Virus record (IMG/VR): IMGVR_UViG_3300030451_003374
Span: 22,437 to 86,436 of that record
DNA length: 64,000 bases
Origin: a virus
Direction: 5' to 3' (one strand)
Position 1 is the first letter of the stretch. Every line of letters starts with the position of its first letter. The notes beneath the pieces are model-generated. The model saw nothing but the letters and a program-made list of their open reading frames with translations, was not told where the DNA came from and made no database searches. A program made the translations under genes and the position numbers. Shown here piece by piece: positions 15,312 to 24,721 of the stretch.

Positions 15312-16594
15312 TATTCCTCGTATGGTAGATAGTGTTCTCTAACAAGTGTAAGTCCTGTAAAATCTCCTCTAGGATTACCAAACTCATGTGATAGTCTTGC
15401 GATAAGATATTTACCAGAACTTGGTGTGACGCCAGCAGTGGTGCCTTCGCCAGTATTTAGGTCGGGAAATTTGAAGTTTAGTGTCATACCAACTTCAAGA
15501 TTCAAGTTCATGGGAATGGTGACATCAAGCATTTGAGAGTATAGTAATTGATACTGTGAAGCAGCATGTGCTTGTCTCCAAGTCACTTTCGTAGCAAGTT
15601 CTGCTAACTCATTGTCTTTTGCAGTCGTTGACCCAAGATCAAGAACACTTAGTATACGACGAGATACCTGTTCATCAGCTGAACTAGCAACCTCACCGTC
15701 TGTTTCCGACTTATGAATGTAGAAATTTACATTTCTATCCATTATATTATACACCATATTAGAAGTTTGGTATTGACCCGCCCTAAGTTTTTTGATGAGA
15801 TCTTGACTTTCTCTAAATTTTGGTGTTGAAGCAAGTGTGAATGGATTAGTATTCATTGCATCTTTAGCTCCAACCTTTTCATAGACTGGGAAGTCAGATT
15901 CTTTTTCCATCATCTCCCGTATAGACCTAAAATTATATCCAGTTTTTTGAGTCTCAAAGAACATAAAACCACATAAACCTTTCTCAGGTGATTCTTCTTC
16001 AGCCTTAGGTGTTACTGATTTTGTTGCTAGTCTATTGATAAGGTTGATAGGTCTTGTATAATTTCCACAAAAATCATATGTATTTGAAGTTGGCTTTACA
16101 ACCTGTCTAGACGGATCAGCACCTAATATTGATGTAAGTATCGTCCCTACTGTCTTGGATATTGCACCTTTGTACTTATTAGATACTCTTGTTGTATGAT
16201 TACTCAGAGTTGTTGGAGTAATGCACGTCAAAGTGTACATTTGTCTCTTGTCTTGATGAGTTCCGTTATCAATATTGACTATGATTAGATTATTTTTCTT
16301 TGCCTGACTAAATTCAAAAATCTCCTCGTTTTCTAAACTTGCATGTCTGAATGACAATTCAACTGACATTCCAGTCCTTATAGGTAACTTATCTAAAAGA
16401 CCATTAGTATCCACACAAGTTATCTTTACTATTAGAGTATTACCAAAACCCTCATAATACTTACAGAATAACATCTGTCCCATCAGAGATTGAGCTACAT
16501 TAGTCTCCTCAGGCACCTTAATATCTCCAGCCACATCAAACTTTATCAGTTTGTGACTTCTTGTCCATAAACCAGCAGTTACTTCTTCTGACAT
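15311..16594 (-). CDS. Baseplate hub protein, gp27-like
   Basis: A 427-residue protein directly upstream of cp12 and gp5. Its N-terminal half has the tube-like beta pattern of gp27/gpD hub proteins, with a long helical and loop insertion in the middle (residues 190-290). The C-terminal part (MTLNFKFPDLN, then GKYLIARLSHEFGNPRGDFTGLTLVREHY) matches the final strand pair of hub proteins, where a KYLI...H.F....F...L.LVR pattern is typical. T4 gp27 is 391 residues, so length agrees. It would form the trimeric ring to which the gp5 spike binds. The assignment comes from gene order and this motif. Confidence 0.65.
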   Translation of the reverse strand: MSEEVTAGLWTRSHKLIKFDVAGDIKVPEETNVAQSLMGQMLFCKYYEGFGNTLIVKITCVDTNGLLDKLPIRTGMSVELSFRHASLENEEIFEFSQAKKNNLIIVNIDNGTHQDKRQMYTLTCITPTTLSNHTTRVSNKYKGAISKTVGTILTSILGADPSRQVVKPTSNTYDFCGNYTRPINLINRLATKSVTPKAEEESPEKGLCGFMFFETQKTGYNFRSIREMMEKESDFPVYEKVGAKDAMNTNPFTLASTPKFRESQDLIKKLRAGQYQTSNMVYNIMDRNVNFYIHKSETDGEVASSADEQVSRRILSVLDLGSTTAKDNELAELATKVTWRQAHAASQYQLLYSQMLDVTIPMNLNLEVGMTLNFKFPDLNTGEGTTAGVTPSSGKYLIARLSHEFGNPRGDFTGLTLVREHYLPYEE

Positions 16595-18675
16595 TATACT
16601 GACATATACCCGTTTATCTCCATCATATTTATTGAGGAACCTCCACCAAACATTGCTATAGTATTACTATTATCAATTGAGACATTAGTTGTTTGATTAC
16701 CTTCTTGAAGTACATTGAAACTCGTATTTACTGGATTGCTCTTTTCATAGAATTTCTTTATCCTTTTGAATTGTGGACTATTGAAATACTTTTGGATGTC
16801 GAAATCACTTTTCGAGAACGGGAATTTCTTTTTAGGCACGACCTTACCCTTAGGATAGGGGATTTGAAGATCTGTAGGACCTAAGTTGAAGAAGTCAATT
16901 ATCTCAGTATCTACCTTGAACTTGGGGTCAGCTGCTCTCCTTTCTAAGAAATTTCTATATGACCTATAAAGTGTCATCTCTGCATCAGTCATTGGATCAC
17001 CAGTTACTATCTTTCTAAGCATATTACTTTGCATCAACTCAAATCTAGAATACTCAATATCAGTTTTATTGATTATTTCCTCACCTTGTCTCATTTGTTC
17101 TATTTCTTGTAATGAAATCTGTGTAACTTTATTCCTATATCTTTCAATTTGACTTGATATTCTTCTTTGAGATTTGAAGTAAGCATTGGTCAATTCTTTA
17201 TTATTTTTGAACTTAGCTGCTTCTGTTGACATCTCTTTGGAGAACTTCATCAAATTTCTTATGGCTTTATCATATATGTCAACCTTATCTACTAAAAATT
17301 TCTTACTTCTAACCTGTCTTACTATTCTTCTATTGTCATCCAGTACCTTATTAGTCTTGTAGTTTATTCTACGAATTTGTCTTCTAACTTCTATAGTTCT
17401 AGTTACATTTTTGTTGATAAACTGAGGTTTGACAAAGAATGGTATATTATTTGGTTTTACAATGCTACCACTACTTGTATTTGGTATTGCAATTTTACTA
17501 CTACCAAGATTTGGAAATGGATTAGCAGTGCTACCAGGAGTAACATTGATCATTTTCTTTGGTATAAACCCCTTTCCGAATCCCTTTGCTCTACCTCTCA
17601 ATAATATGAACAGTGCAATATTGACAGGATCTGTAAATGAATCTACAAAATCTCTTCCAGTTTGTAATATACTTTCTTTTAGTATCTCTCCGTAAGGAAT
17701 TCTTTTTAGGATATACAAATCCCTTTGAAGCGTCTCCTTAAGATTTCTTGGTTTTTGATTGGGATTTGCTACGTCAAATTCAACTTCATTAGAAGTATCT
17801 CCACTAACTGTATCTGATAAAGGTCGTTTTGGTCTAGCAAACCTATTGATAAAACCACCTAAACCACCTTGTCTTGCTGGAATAACAAAATCACTATCTC
17901 TTGTTCTTGTGCGATCAAAGTCATCCTGTCTAAGTTTCTCAAATTTATCAAGGACTACATCAAACTTGTCAAGTGCTGATCCAAAAAGTGTAGATCCTTT
18001 TTGCAAATCAACTTTCTTCAGTTCTAATTTCCTTCTAGTCTCCTCATTTGCACCTGTTATAGAGTCAGCAATGTTACCACCTGACGTAGCACCAATAAAA
18101 GAACCTAAAAGACCACCTAACGCACCACCAACAACCGTTCCAGCACCTGGTACAATAAAAGATCCTATGAGTGCACCTAACTTTGCACCCGCAGCTCCAC
18201 CAGCAATTGCACCACCTGTTGTGGCAACAGCACCAGTCCCTGCCTGTACATTAGTTTGACCTGATGCCTTCCTATCTAAAAAATCATATCCAGTAAATGC
18301 TACTGTCAGAAGTGAATTTAGCTTTGATCCATTTCTTAAGATATTTGTATTGACTCTTCCACCACTTGATATAGTTGGTTTAGTTCTGAATATCTTGAAC
18401 CTTCTTGTACCACCCCCTGTAGTTGGACTAGGTTTTCTAGGTCTAAACCTTCTTATAACACCAATACCAGCACCACCACCAGCTAATCCAAGTAAAGCAT
18501 TAGCTCCTGTTTGTCTTCTTTGCTGTTGCCTATCAGCCCTATCCTTGAACGCTTTGTTTAGTTCTTCTCTATCTTTTTGAAGTCTAGATTTTATCTTTAA
18601 ATTTCTAAGACTGAGTAGTGACTCTCTTTCACTACCTATTTGCATCAACTTGGTTGTTGCTGTAAAATTACTCAT
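16594..18675 (-). CDS. Tape-measure-like or hub-internal structural protein
   Basis: A 693-residue protein. Residues 1-60 are charged helix. Residues about 145-205 are very Gly/Ala-rich and hydrophobic (GGAIAGGAAGAKLGALIGSF) and could cross a membrane during DNA injection. Residues 430-600 are Arg/Lys-rich helix (NNKELTNAYFKSQRRISSQI). This make-up fits a gp29-like tape measure or internal hub protein. It overlaps the 505-residue gene by ATGA and follows gp26. No exact T4 equivalent can be fixed from sequence. Confidence 0.55.
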   Translation of the reverse strand: MSNFTATTKLMQIGSERESLLSLRNLKIKSRLQKDREELNKAFKDRADRQQQRRQTGANALLGLAGGGAGIGVIRRFRPRKPSPTTGGGTRRFKIFRTKPTISSGGRVNTNILRNGSKLNSLLTVAFTGYDFLDRKASGQTNVQAGTGAVATTGGAIAGGAAGAKLGALIGSFIVPGAGTVVGGALGGLLGSFIGATSGGNIADSITGANEETRRKLELKKVDLQKGSTLFGSALDKFDVVLDKFEKLRQDDFDRTRTRDSDFVIPARQGGLGGFINRFARPKRPLSDTVSGDTSNEVEFDVANPNQKPRNLKETLQRDLYILKRIPYGEILKESILQTGRDFVDSFTDPVNIALFILLRGRAKGFGKGFIPKKMINVTPGSTANPFPNLGSSKIAIPNTSSGSIVKPNNIPFFVKPQFINKNVTRTIEVRRQIRRINYKTNKVLDDNRRIVRQVRSKKFLVDKVDIYDKAIRNLMKFSKEMSTEAAKFKNNKELTNAYFKSQRRISSQIERYRNKVTQISLQEIEQMRQGEEIINKTDIEYSRFELMQSNMLRKIVTGDPMTDAEMTLYRSYRNFLERRAADPKFKVDTEIIDFFNLGPTDLQIPYPKGKVVPKKKFPFSKSDFDIQKYFNSPQFKRIKKFYEKSNPVNTSFNVLQEGNQTTNVSIDNSNTIAMFGGGSSINMMEINGYMSV

Positions 18676-20189
18676 GCAGTAACTCCACCGAAGATTGCTG
18701 GTGAGTCATACTGAATAATGTTGTGGAAGTTGTCTATAGTAACACCATCATTTGAACTATAATCTGTTGATACAGTTACACTAGCAGATGATGCGTTACC
18801 GTCTATCATCGCAACGTTTTTCTGATTATTTGGCATCACAAATGTATTAGAACTGATTTTATCCTCACCACTCCCTTCTCCATCATCTTCACTTATAATC
18901 TCTTCAAAGAGAGGTGATAAATCAAATACTTCATTTTCTGATGTATTTGGTCTTATGTTTGGCATTGCTTGTAAGAATCCACCTAATTTCTCCGCATCCA
19001 TATTCTTAAATGGTGTCAAATCAGTCGCAGACAATTTTTGACCTTCTGGTAATGACTTGTTTATCTCAAATAATGCTAATTCTCTTTGCAATTGTTCAGT
19101 GAATAGTATCTTATCAGCATCAAACTTGAGACCTTTTGCGTCAAACATCTCTTCTACAGCACCCAATGGATCATCAATATTGAACAAACCGACTCCAGAT
19201 TCTGCATCTGGGTCTAAATCAGTTTGGAATTGATTGATTTCACTTAGAGTCATGTCAGAAACTGGAACTGTCTTTCCACCTATTTGATCCAAACTTCCAC
19301 CTGATTGATCTTGAAGAAGATTTTGTAACTCCATCAATCTATTGTTCTTCATCAAATTAGGGAACAACCCTGAAGATGTTATTTTAGTACCATCAGCAGC
19401 ACTTGTTGAAATACCACCAGGTATGATAGGACTTACTCGATCAACTCTATCTGATTGTAATCTGTCAATCAGGAATGAAAATCTTTCTAACTGTGTTTTG
19501 AACCTGTCTACATCTGGTTGGTTTATGGTTTGATCTGTTACTAACTGCTTTCTTACAAGTTCTCCTCTTACCTTATCAGCATCACCGTCTCCTCCTTTAC
19601 CAGCAAGTGCTCCCAATCCCATCAAACCAAGGAGTGGTAACAAGAGTCCTAATTTACCAGCACCAGCTCTAGGAGATAGACCAGCTCTCATTCCAGTTTG
19701 TGGTTTTACTCCTCCTCTCTTACCAAAACCTAATAGTTGTGATATTATAATCGCTGATCCTGTTATAACCTCAGGCAAATATTGTGATAGTGCTGCTCCT
19801 GTGGCAAGAGTTAGATCTCTTGCACCAGCACCAAAATTACCTTGCTGAAAGTTACCCATCGCTGATGCTAAACTAACACCAGCCACAAGTGCTGCTACAT
19901 TCATCAGACTTCCCTTCAGACTTTCTGTAGTCTTAAGTTCTTTCTTTAGTAACTTTACTTCTTCATTATAATATCTTTCTCTTGATCTTATATCTCTATT
20001 GAGTGACTTTCTTATAACTGACATACTCTCTTCCATTCTGTCCAAATTGGAGAACATGGAAGTTACCTTTGCTGATACTACATTTGTATTAGTCTCTTGC
20101 TGTGCCTGTGCATCCAGCAGAAGATTTACCTTCTGGTTTACTTCCCCCGAAGAAGGCATCATTGATGATAACTTTGTAATATCAGCCAT
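18672..20189 (-). CDS. Structural protein of the hub/tape-measure region
   Basis: A 505-residue protein. Residues about 15-95 are a charged helix that could form a coiled coil (RMEESMSVIRKSLNRDIRSR). Residues about 97-150 and 185-200 are hydrophobic and Gly/Ala-rich, like membrane-active stretches in tape-measure proteins. The C-terminal half is acidic and loop-rich. It lies between the gp26 cluster and the 693-residue protein, each joined by overlapping start and stop codons. The two large proteins may share the tape-measure role. No domain is recognised beyond this architecture. Confidence 0.55.
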   Translation of the reverse strand: MADITKLSSMMPSSGEVNQKVNLLLDAQAQQETNTNVVSAKVTSMFSNLDRMEESMSVIRKSLNRDIRSRERYYNEEVKLLKKELKTTESLKGSLMNVAALVAGVSLASAMGNFQQGNFGAGARDLTLATGAALSQYLPEVITGSAIIISQLLGFGKRGGVKPQTGMRAGLSPRAGAGKLGLLLPLLGLMGLGALAGKGGDGDADKVRGELVRKQLVTDQTINQPDVDRFKTQLERFSFLIDRLQSDRVDRVSPIIPGGISTSAADGTKITSSGLFPNLMKNNRLMELQNLLQDQSGGSLDQIGGKTVPVSDMTLSEINQFQTDLDPDAESGVGLFNIDDPLGAVEEMFDAKGLKFDADKILFTEQLQRELALFEINKSLPEGQKLSATDLTPFKNMDAEKLGGFLQAMPNIRPNTSENEVFDLSPLFEEIISEDDGEGSGEDKISSNTFVMPNNQKNVAMIDGNASSASVTVSTDYSSNDGVTIDNFHNIIQYDSPAIFGGVTA

Positions 20190-20361
20190 TAGCTTGCTGT
20201 ACTTCTAATCGTTGTTTTTCTAATGCACTAGCTAGGTATTTTACATATACCTCTCGCTCCCATGGTATCATCGACTCTATATCACTCAAAGACCACTTAT
20301 GGTGGTGAATCAAACTAAAATTCGTCTCTAGAAAATTATCTATTGACGTGTGATATAGCAT
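20182..20361 (-). CDS. 59-residue ORF, candidate frameshift extension of gp26
   Basis: The frame (MLYHTSIDNFLETNF...IPWEREVYVKYLASALEKQ) starts at ATG 20361, overlapping the gp26 stop as TAATG, and ends at TGA 20182-20184, overlapping the next gene. The WEREVYVKYL...LEKQ helix resembles the short distal part of phage tail assembly chaperones. It lies in the -1 frame relative to gp26, and a T TTT TTC heptamer sits just before the gp26 stop, so it may be made both alone and as a gp26 fusion. Its place right before the tape-measure-like genes fits the chaperone idea. Confidence 0.65.
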   Translation of the reverse strand: MLYHTSIDNFLETNFSLIHHHKWSLSDIESMIPWEREVYVKYLASALEKQRLEVQQANG

Positions 20362-21086
20362 TATCCGAAAAAATTTGCCAAACCCTCAATTTCAACTTTA
20401 GTAGCAACCTGTGTATTAGGATTGATGACCTCTCCTTCATACTTCAATTTTGGCATAGTAGCAAAGAACTGTTCAATTTTTTTGAACTGAGAACTGCTAA
20501 GTTGCTCAATGAAATTGACAATCTCCTTTAATGTACAATCATCCTGTGTCCATGCTTCTTCTTCTGTATAAACAGTGTCGACACATTTTGCTACAGAATC
20601 GAATGCTGCATCAACTCCATCGTCATCAGCTTTGTCAGTGACTGTAAAGTTAGTTCTTAGGAATTCATCCATAGATGGATATTTCATAAGAATACTAATC
20701 CCACCACCAATATCAATTTTCTTATCATGTCCTTCTGGTACATCTAATCCGATGTCAGATAGTCCAATAGTAAGTGGAACTTGTGTATCTGGTTCATCAT
20801 TACAGTTGACAAGTAATTCTACAGTCTCACCTACAGATTTACCTCTTATATTGAGAAAAAGGTATTCTAAATCAAATGCTGGAAGTTCATCCACTTTGAT
20901 TCTAGACTGTACACAAGATTTTATGACATTTTTCACTGTGGCGATAATGTCTTTTTGTTTACCACTCTCAAGAGCGATAAGTAGTGCTTTTTCCTCTTTT
21001 ACAAGAAAGGGTCTATATTTTACTGGTTTACCAGTAGATAGTAGCGTCAACTCAAATGTGGGTGCTACAACTTTAGGTAATGGCAT
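20361..21086 (-). CDS. gp26: Baseplate hub/tail assembly protein gp26
   Basis: A 241-residue member of the T4 baseplate protein family represented by gp26: MPLPKVVAPTFELTLLSTGK, KYRPFLVKEEKALLIALES, then DLEYLFLNIRGKSVGETV and VNCNDEPDTQVPL. These are the standard family landmarks. It is slightly longer than T4 gp26 (208). It is likely needed for hub or tube assembly. A CTAAATA late motif precedes the ATG. The last codons (AAT TTT TTC GGA TAA) contain a slippery heptamer, described separately. Downstream genes are the 59-residue ORF and two tape-measure-like genes. Confidence 0.85.
   Translation of the reverse strand: MPLPKVVAPTFELTLLSTGKPVKYRPFLVKEEKALLIALESGKQKDIIATVKNVIKSCVQSRIKVDELPAFDLEYLFLNIRGKSVGETVELLVNCNDEPDTQVPLTIGLSDIGLDVPEGHDKKIDIGGGISILMKYPSMDEFLRTNFTVTDKADDDGVDAAFDSVAKCVDTVYTEEEAWTQDDCTLKEIVNFIEQLSSSQFKKIEQFFATMPKLKYEGEVINPNTQVATKVEIEGLANFFG
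20367..20373 (-). other. Candidate -1 frameshift heptamer T TTT TTC
   Basis: On the minus strand the gp26 codons AAT TTT TTC precede GGA TAA. The heptamer T_TTT_TTC fits X_XXY_YYZ. A -1 slip would continue as CGG ATA ATG into the 59-residue ORF without meeting a stop. No strong downstream stem-loop was found by eye. Confidence 0.55.
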
Positions 21087-21107
21087 AATCTTTCAATTCA
21101 ATCGTTT

Positions 21108-21114
21108 TATTTAG
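21108..21114 (-). promoter_or_regulatory. Late-type promoter motif CTAAATA
   Basis: CTAAATA on the minus strand stands about 21 bases before the gp26 ATG, in the short gap after the gp54-like gene. Confidence 0.5.
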
Positions 21115-21121
21115 TATAGCA

Positions 21122-22063
21122 CTAAGAACCTAATCCTTCATTATAAATTCTAAGTTGCTCAGAAGCAGAAGGTTGACCATCAGGACCCCATTCATGCTCT
21201 TCTGCCTCAATGAAGTAATCGTCATATTCTTTACCAGTTCCAATGTTACTAGACACGGGTTGTTTTATTGTTTTATCTATTATAGGATCTCTAGTCTTAA
21301 ATTTGTCACTTGTAAGGAATCCGTTACCATTTGATGCAGTTCTGTCAATATAAAAGTACTCATATTTGAACGAGACTGTTGTTTTTATGAGTTCAGACTT
21401 ACCATATGCTAATGGAGAAGCAATAATATTGACTGGGAAAGCATTTTGAAGATAGTAAGTAATACTATTAGATCTGTTGAATGCAACATCAAAATTATCA
21501 GATTTATCTAGTCTCTTACCCTTATCATGCACCTCCTTACTAAATGCTGTAATTTCTATAGGGCATTTGTAAGTTCTTGGATATTGCAACCTTCTAAATG
21601 ATGGAATATCATTGATACGGTCTGTGGTATTGAATCCATGTCCACCTCTGGATAAGTGAGTAGGTGATATAAACTCTAACCAAGCATTGAAGACATCATT
21701 GGTATAATAGTCTCTTTGACTATACCATGTAAGGTTTATATCAGGATATCTCCTAAATGTAGCATAATTCTGCGAAACACCTTGTCTCAACCCATCTACC
21801 TGAGATGTTTGAATCTGTGAACCAGGTAATAATGCTTCTGAGCAGAATAATGATAGAAATTGACCTGGTGATGCTTGTTTATCGTATAAAGTGCTTTGAG
21901 AAAGATAACTTGCTAGACTTTGAGAATTTTCAAAATTTATTGATACATCATATATGTTATTGAAGGCTGGTGCAATACCACCATTTGCTACTCTTGATCT
22001 ATATAATTCTTCCGTTGGCATGCGGTGCCTATCATTTCTATAGACACTTGGTACTCTAGCCAT
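21122..22063 (-). CDS. Baseplate tail-tube initiator-like protein (gp54/gp19 type)
   Basis: A 313-residue protein beginning MARVPSVYRNDRHRMPTEEL. The sequence (NNIYDVSINFENSQSLASYL, QTSQVDGLRQG, INLTWYSQRDYYTNDVFNAW, then FSKEVHDKGKR and NAFPVNIIASPLAYGKSELI) follows the T4 tube fold shared by gp19, gp48 and gp54: a mid-protein Y....F..W..FI and a late FP..I. Length is close to T4 gp54 (320). It is the first gene of the minus-strand structural operon and is divergent from gp4. Call as gp54-like is favoured because gp48 and gp53 lie next to it on the other strand, but a tube-like paralogue cannot be excluded. Confidence 0.65.
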   Translation of the reverse strand: MARVPSVYRNDRHRMPTEELYRSRVANGGIAPAFNNIYDVSINFENSQSLASYLSQSTLYDKQASPGQFLSLFCSEALLPGSQIQTSQVDGLRQGVSQNYATFRRYPDINLTWYSQRDYYTNDVFNAWLEFISPTHLSRGGHGFNTTDRINDIPSFRRLQYPRTYKCPIEITAFSKEVHDKGKRLDKSDNFDVAFNRSNSITYYLQNAFPVNIIASPLAYGKSELIKTTVSFKYEYFYIDRTASNGNGFLTSDKFKTRDPIIDKTIKQPVSSNIGTGKEYDDYFIEAEEHEWGPDGQPSASEQLRIYNEGLGS

Positions 22064-22070
22064 CTAAATA
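22064..22070 (+). promoter_or_regulatory. Late-type promoter motif CTAAATA for gp4
   Basis: CTAAATA on the plus strand lies in the divergent gap, 24 bases before the gp4 ATG, with the usual late spacing. Confidence 0.5.
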
Positions 22071-22093
22071 TAGCGTGAACGTGTATACTATGT

Positions 22094-22525
22094 ATGTCAT
22101 ATCAGGGGAAGTTTCGTCCCAGAAACTCAAAAAAGTATAAGGGCAACCCCCAAAATATCATTTATAGGTCACTTTGGGAAAGAAAGTTCATGGTATATTG
22201 TGATGAGAAACCTCAAATTCTCACATGGGCATCAGAAGAGTTCTTCATACCATACTATGACCCAACTACCAAAAAAGTGAAGAGATACTTTCCTGACTTC
22301 TATATCAAGTACAAGAATCTACATGGTAAGGTGGTGGAAAAAGTAATAGAAATCAAACCATTGAAGCAATGTAATCCACCCACTCAGAAGAAAAAAACAA
22401 AGAAATATATGTATGAAGCACTAGAATATGCAAAAAATCAAGCAAAATGGAAGGCAGCAAAAGATTTCTGTGCTGACCGTAAATGGGAATTTCAAGTAAT
22501 GACGGAGAAGGAACTTGGCATATAG
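22094..22525 (+). CDS. gp4: Head completion protein gp4
   Basis: A 143-residue homologue of T4 gp4 (also named gp50/4, 150 residues). Landmarks are MSYQGKFRPRNSKKYKG, NIIYRSLWERKFM, LTWASEEFFIPYYDP, KRYFPDFYIK, VIEIKPLKQ and NQAKWKAAKDFC. The pattern W.SE..IPY, RY.PDF and EIKP is the TnsA-like endonuclease core, with E210-type acidic residues and the EIK triad. The protein acts on the packaged DNA end or neck before tail joining. First of four co-directional genes; the next start overlaps it by 11 bases. Confidence 0.9.
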   Translation: MSYQGKFRPRNSKKYKGNPQNIIYRSLWERKFMVYCDEKPQILTWASEEFFIPYYDPTTKKVKRYFPDFYIKYKNLHGKVVEKVIEIKPLKQCNPPTQKKKTKKYMYEALEYAKNQAKWKAAKDFCADRKWEFQVMTEKELGI

Positions 22526-22934
22526 CGACGAATTTCCAGACTCAACTTATAGTGGGAGTCCTAAACCTGGCACCCTTTCTATCTTCAGATATGGTGCAAA
22601 ATATAAGAAAACACTCCCATATTGGGATAGAAACCCACTATGCTACATTTTTGGAGCATCTGGTGGTGCATTCTATGGTCTAAACTTACACTACAACCCC
22701 CCTACTAACAGGAGAGCAATTCTGAGTTATATTGATAATGGTGGAGATCCGACAAAGGTTCGTGGGTACCATAAATACCTAAAGTCTTATATGGATACCC
22801 CTTTCATTGTACTTGGTATGAGTGACTGGGACAAAGCATTATCCTATGGTATGGAAGAATTCCGTAGAGTTATAGGTTCTGTAGAGTTGGGTGTCGACGC
22901 AGCGACAGTACAAAAAGGTGGTTTTTACAAGTAA
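22515..22934 (+). CDS. Conserved phage protein of the gp4-gp48 block
   Basis: A 139-residue protein with the pattern FRYGAKYKKTLPYWDRNPL, then GGAFYGLNLHYNPP..RR, a widespread phage family whose exact job is not known to me. No ATG is available near the 5' end. The likely start is TTG at 22515, with a GGAGAAGGAA ribosome site directly upstream inside gp4. It ends at TAATG with gp48. Position between neck and baseplate genes suggests a structural or assembly function. Confidence 0.65.
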   Translation: MAYSDEFPDSTYSGSPKPGTLSIFRYGAKYKKTLPYWDRNPLCYIFGASGGAFYGLNLHYNPPTNRRAILSYIDNGGDPTKVRGYHKYLKSYMDTPFIVLGMSDWDKALSYGMEEFRRVIGSVELGVDAATVQKGGFYK

Positions 22935-24721
22935 TGTCATTAGCAGAAGAACAAAAAGAAGCAAATAATTACGCAATGCAAAATTGTGTATATGAAGGTG
23001 GATCTCTCGCGGGAGGAGATTTAGGAAATACCTACTCATGTGAGATGGGTATAAATGGTAATATTGGTACAGATGCAGTAAATGATGATGGATATCATAG
23101 AATTGAAGTAGATATAACAGAGACTGATGGAAGTGCTGGAACAGAAGAGGTATATGTAAAACCAATACTATCAACAGATGTCACTGGAGATAATTTTGGA
23201 TCAGTCATAAGAATTGAAACTTTGAGTGGTGAAGTAATAGATTTAGACACAGAATTGGGTAAAAATTTAGTGAAATCTGATAATTTTAGTGAGTTATATA
23301 CTAGAACATTAGCACAATTGAAGTATGTGTCAGAAACTTCTGGAGTACAAAACTTCGTCTTATCAAAAGATCAATGGGAAGCAGCAAATGAAGCAATCGC
23401 AAGAAATGATGACGGTGATCTAAAAGACTTATGGGATAAAATAAACACAGATGAACATGTAAGGAACTCAAGTTTTCCTCTGTTATTCAAATATAAAGAC
23501 TTGGATACTAATGAGTATAGTGAGGATAATATTGGTGTTAGAATATCAACTTCAGAAGGGGAAACCACCGTCATAAATGAAAGAGAAGAAGAAGAACAAA
23601 CAGTAGAAAATTTAGATACAAACAATGGATTAGGAGAAATATTCAAATTATTCCCTGTTCTGAAATATCCTGCTGATGCTGCATATGGGGCTGGTGGTCA
23701 AGATTATATCAGATTTGAGACTTTTAAGTATAAACCGCCCAATGTAGGTGCTTTTAATAAAGAAAGAAGACGTGACGATAATCCAGCAGTAATAGATGTA
23801 ATAAAGGGTTCAGGTCCAACTAGATCTACAAATCTTGGAGATTATGGTAATACAATAAAATTACCTATTCCAAATGACCTAAGAGTAAGTAATGGTGTTG
23901 AATGGGGTGGTGGTAAAGCAAATGCGATGGAGATGGCAGCATTTCAAGGTGCTACAAACAAAATTGGTGAGGTTGAAGATGGTGGTTTCGGTAACGTATT
24001 CAAGGGTATGGATAATATTGGTAAATTCATAACTGAATTTAAAAGTTTAGATAATGATGACAGAGGTGGTGGAACAGCAATGACAGCATTCCTTGCAAAG
24101 ATGATGTTATCTTCTATCAATATAAATGTAGACACTAATCAATTTGTTGCACGTTCTTTGGGAATAGCAATAAACCCAAATCTAGAATTATTGTTCTCAA
24201 GTCCAAAGTTGAGAAATTTCACATTTAGATTTGATTTTGCACCAAATGATGAGCAAGACGCAAAAATGTCTAGACATATAATGAGAGTGTTCAGACAAGG
24301 CATGCAACCTACTGGGTATGCTGGTAGGCAGTCTGGTCAACGTATAGGAACCGCAAATATCTTTATTGGTGCACCTAGAGTGTTTAGAATAGGTTACTTC
24401 AATGGAACTAATAGGATTAGAGGTTTACCTATACATAAAATATGTGCTTTGACACAAGTATCAACAAACTTTACACCTGAAAATGTTTACCAGTCTTATG
24501 CAGATAGTAATGCAGTGTCTAACCCTGTTAGATCAACCATGGAATTAGCATTTACTGAGTTGACTCCAATATTTGCCGAGGATTACTTAGATCCAAATGG
24601 AGATGGTGGAACAAAAGAACAGAAAGCTAATGCAAGTATAGCAGACTTGATGAAACCAGAAGGTGAGGGAGGAATCCTTCAAGGGGATAATAAAATCAAT
24701 ATTGAGGATATTGGATTCTAA
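22934..24721 (+). CDS. gp48: Baseplate tail-tube cap protein gp48
   Basis: A 595-residue protein. The C-terminal 200 residues follow the T4 gp48 pattern: NPNLELLFSSPKLRNFTFRF, FAPNDEQDA, IMRVFRQGM, then IGAPRVFRIGYFNG and LTQVSTNFTPENVYQSYAD. This is the tube fold with the NP..E..F..P..R.F.F.F signature. The first 250 residues are an acidic extension (for example VINEREEEEQTVENLD) absent from the 364-residue T4 gp48. It should cap the baseplate and start tube polymerisation. It is followed directly by gp53. Confidence 0.8.
   Translation: MSLAEEQKEANNYAMQNCVYEGGSLAGGDLGNTYSCEMGINGNIGTDAVNDDGYHRIEVDITETDGSAGTEEVYVKPILSTDVTGDNFGSVIRIETLSGEVIDLDTELGKNLVKSDNFSELYTRTLAQLKYVSETSGVQNFVLSKDQWEAANEAIARNDDGDLKDLWDKINTDEHVRNSSFPLLFKYKDLDTNEYSEDNIGVRISTSEGETTVINEREEEEQTVENLDTNNGLGEIFKLFPVLKYPADAAYGAGGQDYIRFETFKYKPPNVGAFNKERRRDDNPAVIDVIKGSGPTRSTNLGDYGNTIKLPIPNDLRVSNGVEWGGGKANAMEMAAFQGATNKIGEVEDGGFGNVFKGMDNIGKFITEFKSLDNDDRGGGTAMTAFLAKMMLSSININVDTNQFVARSLGIAINPNLELLFSSPKLRNFTFRFDFAPNDEQDAKMSRHIMRVFRQGMQPTGYAGRQSGQRIGTANIFIGAPRVFRIGYFNGTNRIRGLPIHKICALTQVSTNFTPENVYQSYADSNAVSNPVRSTMELAFTELTPIFAEDYLDPNGDGGTKEQKANASIADLMKPEGEGGILQGDNKINIEDIGF

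Noticed and set aside
17759-18259. 166-codon plus-strand frame
   Set aside because: It lies antisense to the Gly/Ala-rich part of the 693-residue protein; the Pro/Ala-rich translation is the expected shadow of such codons.
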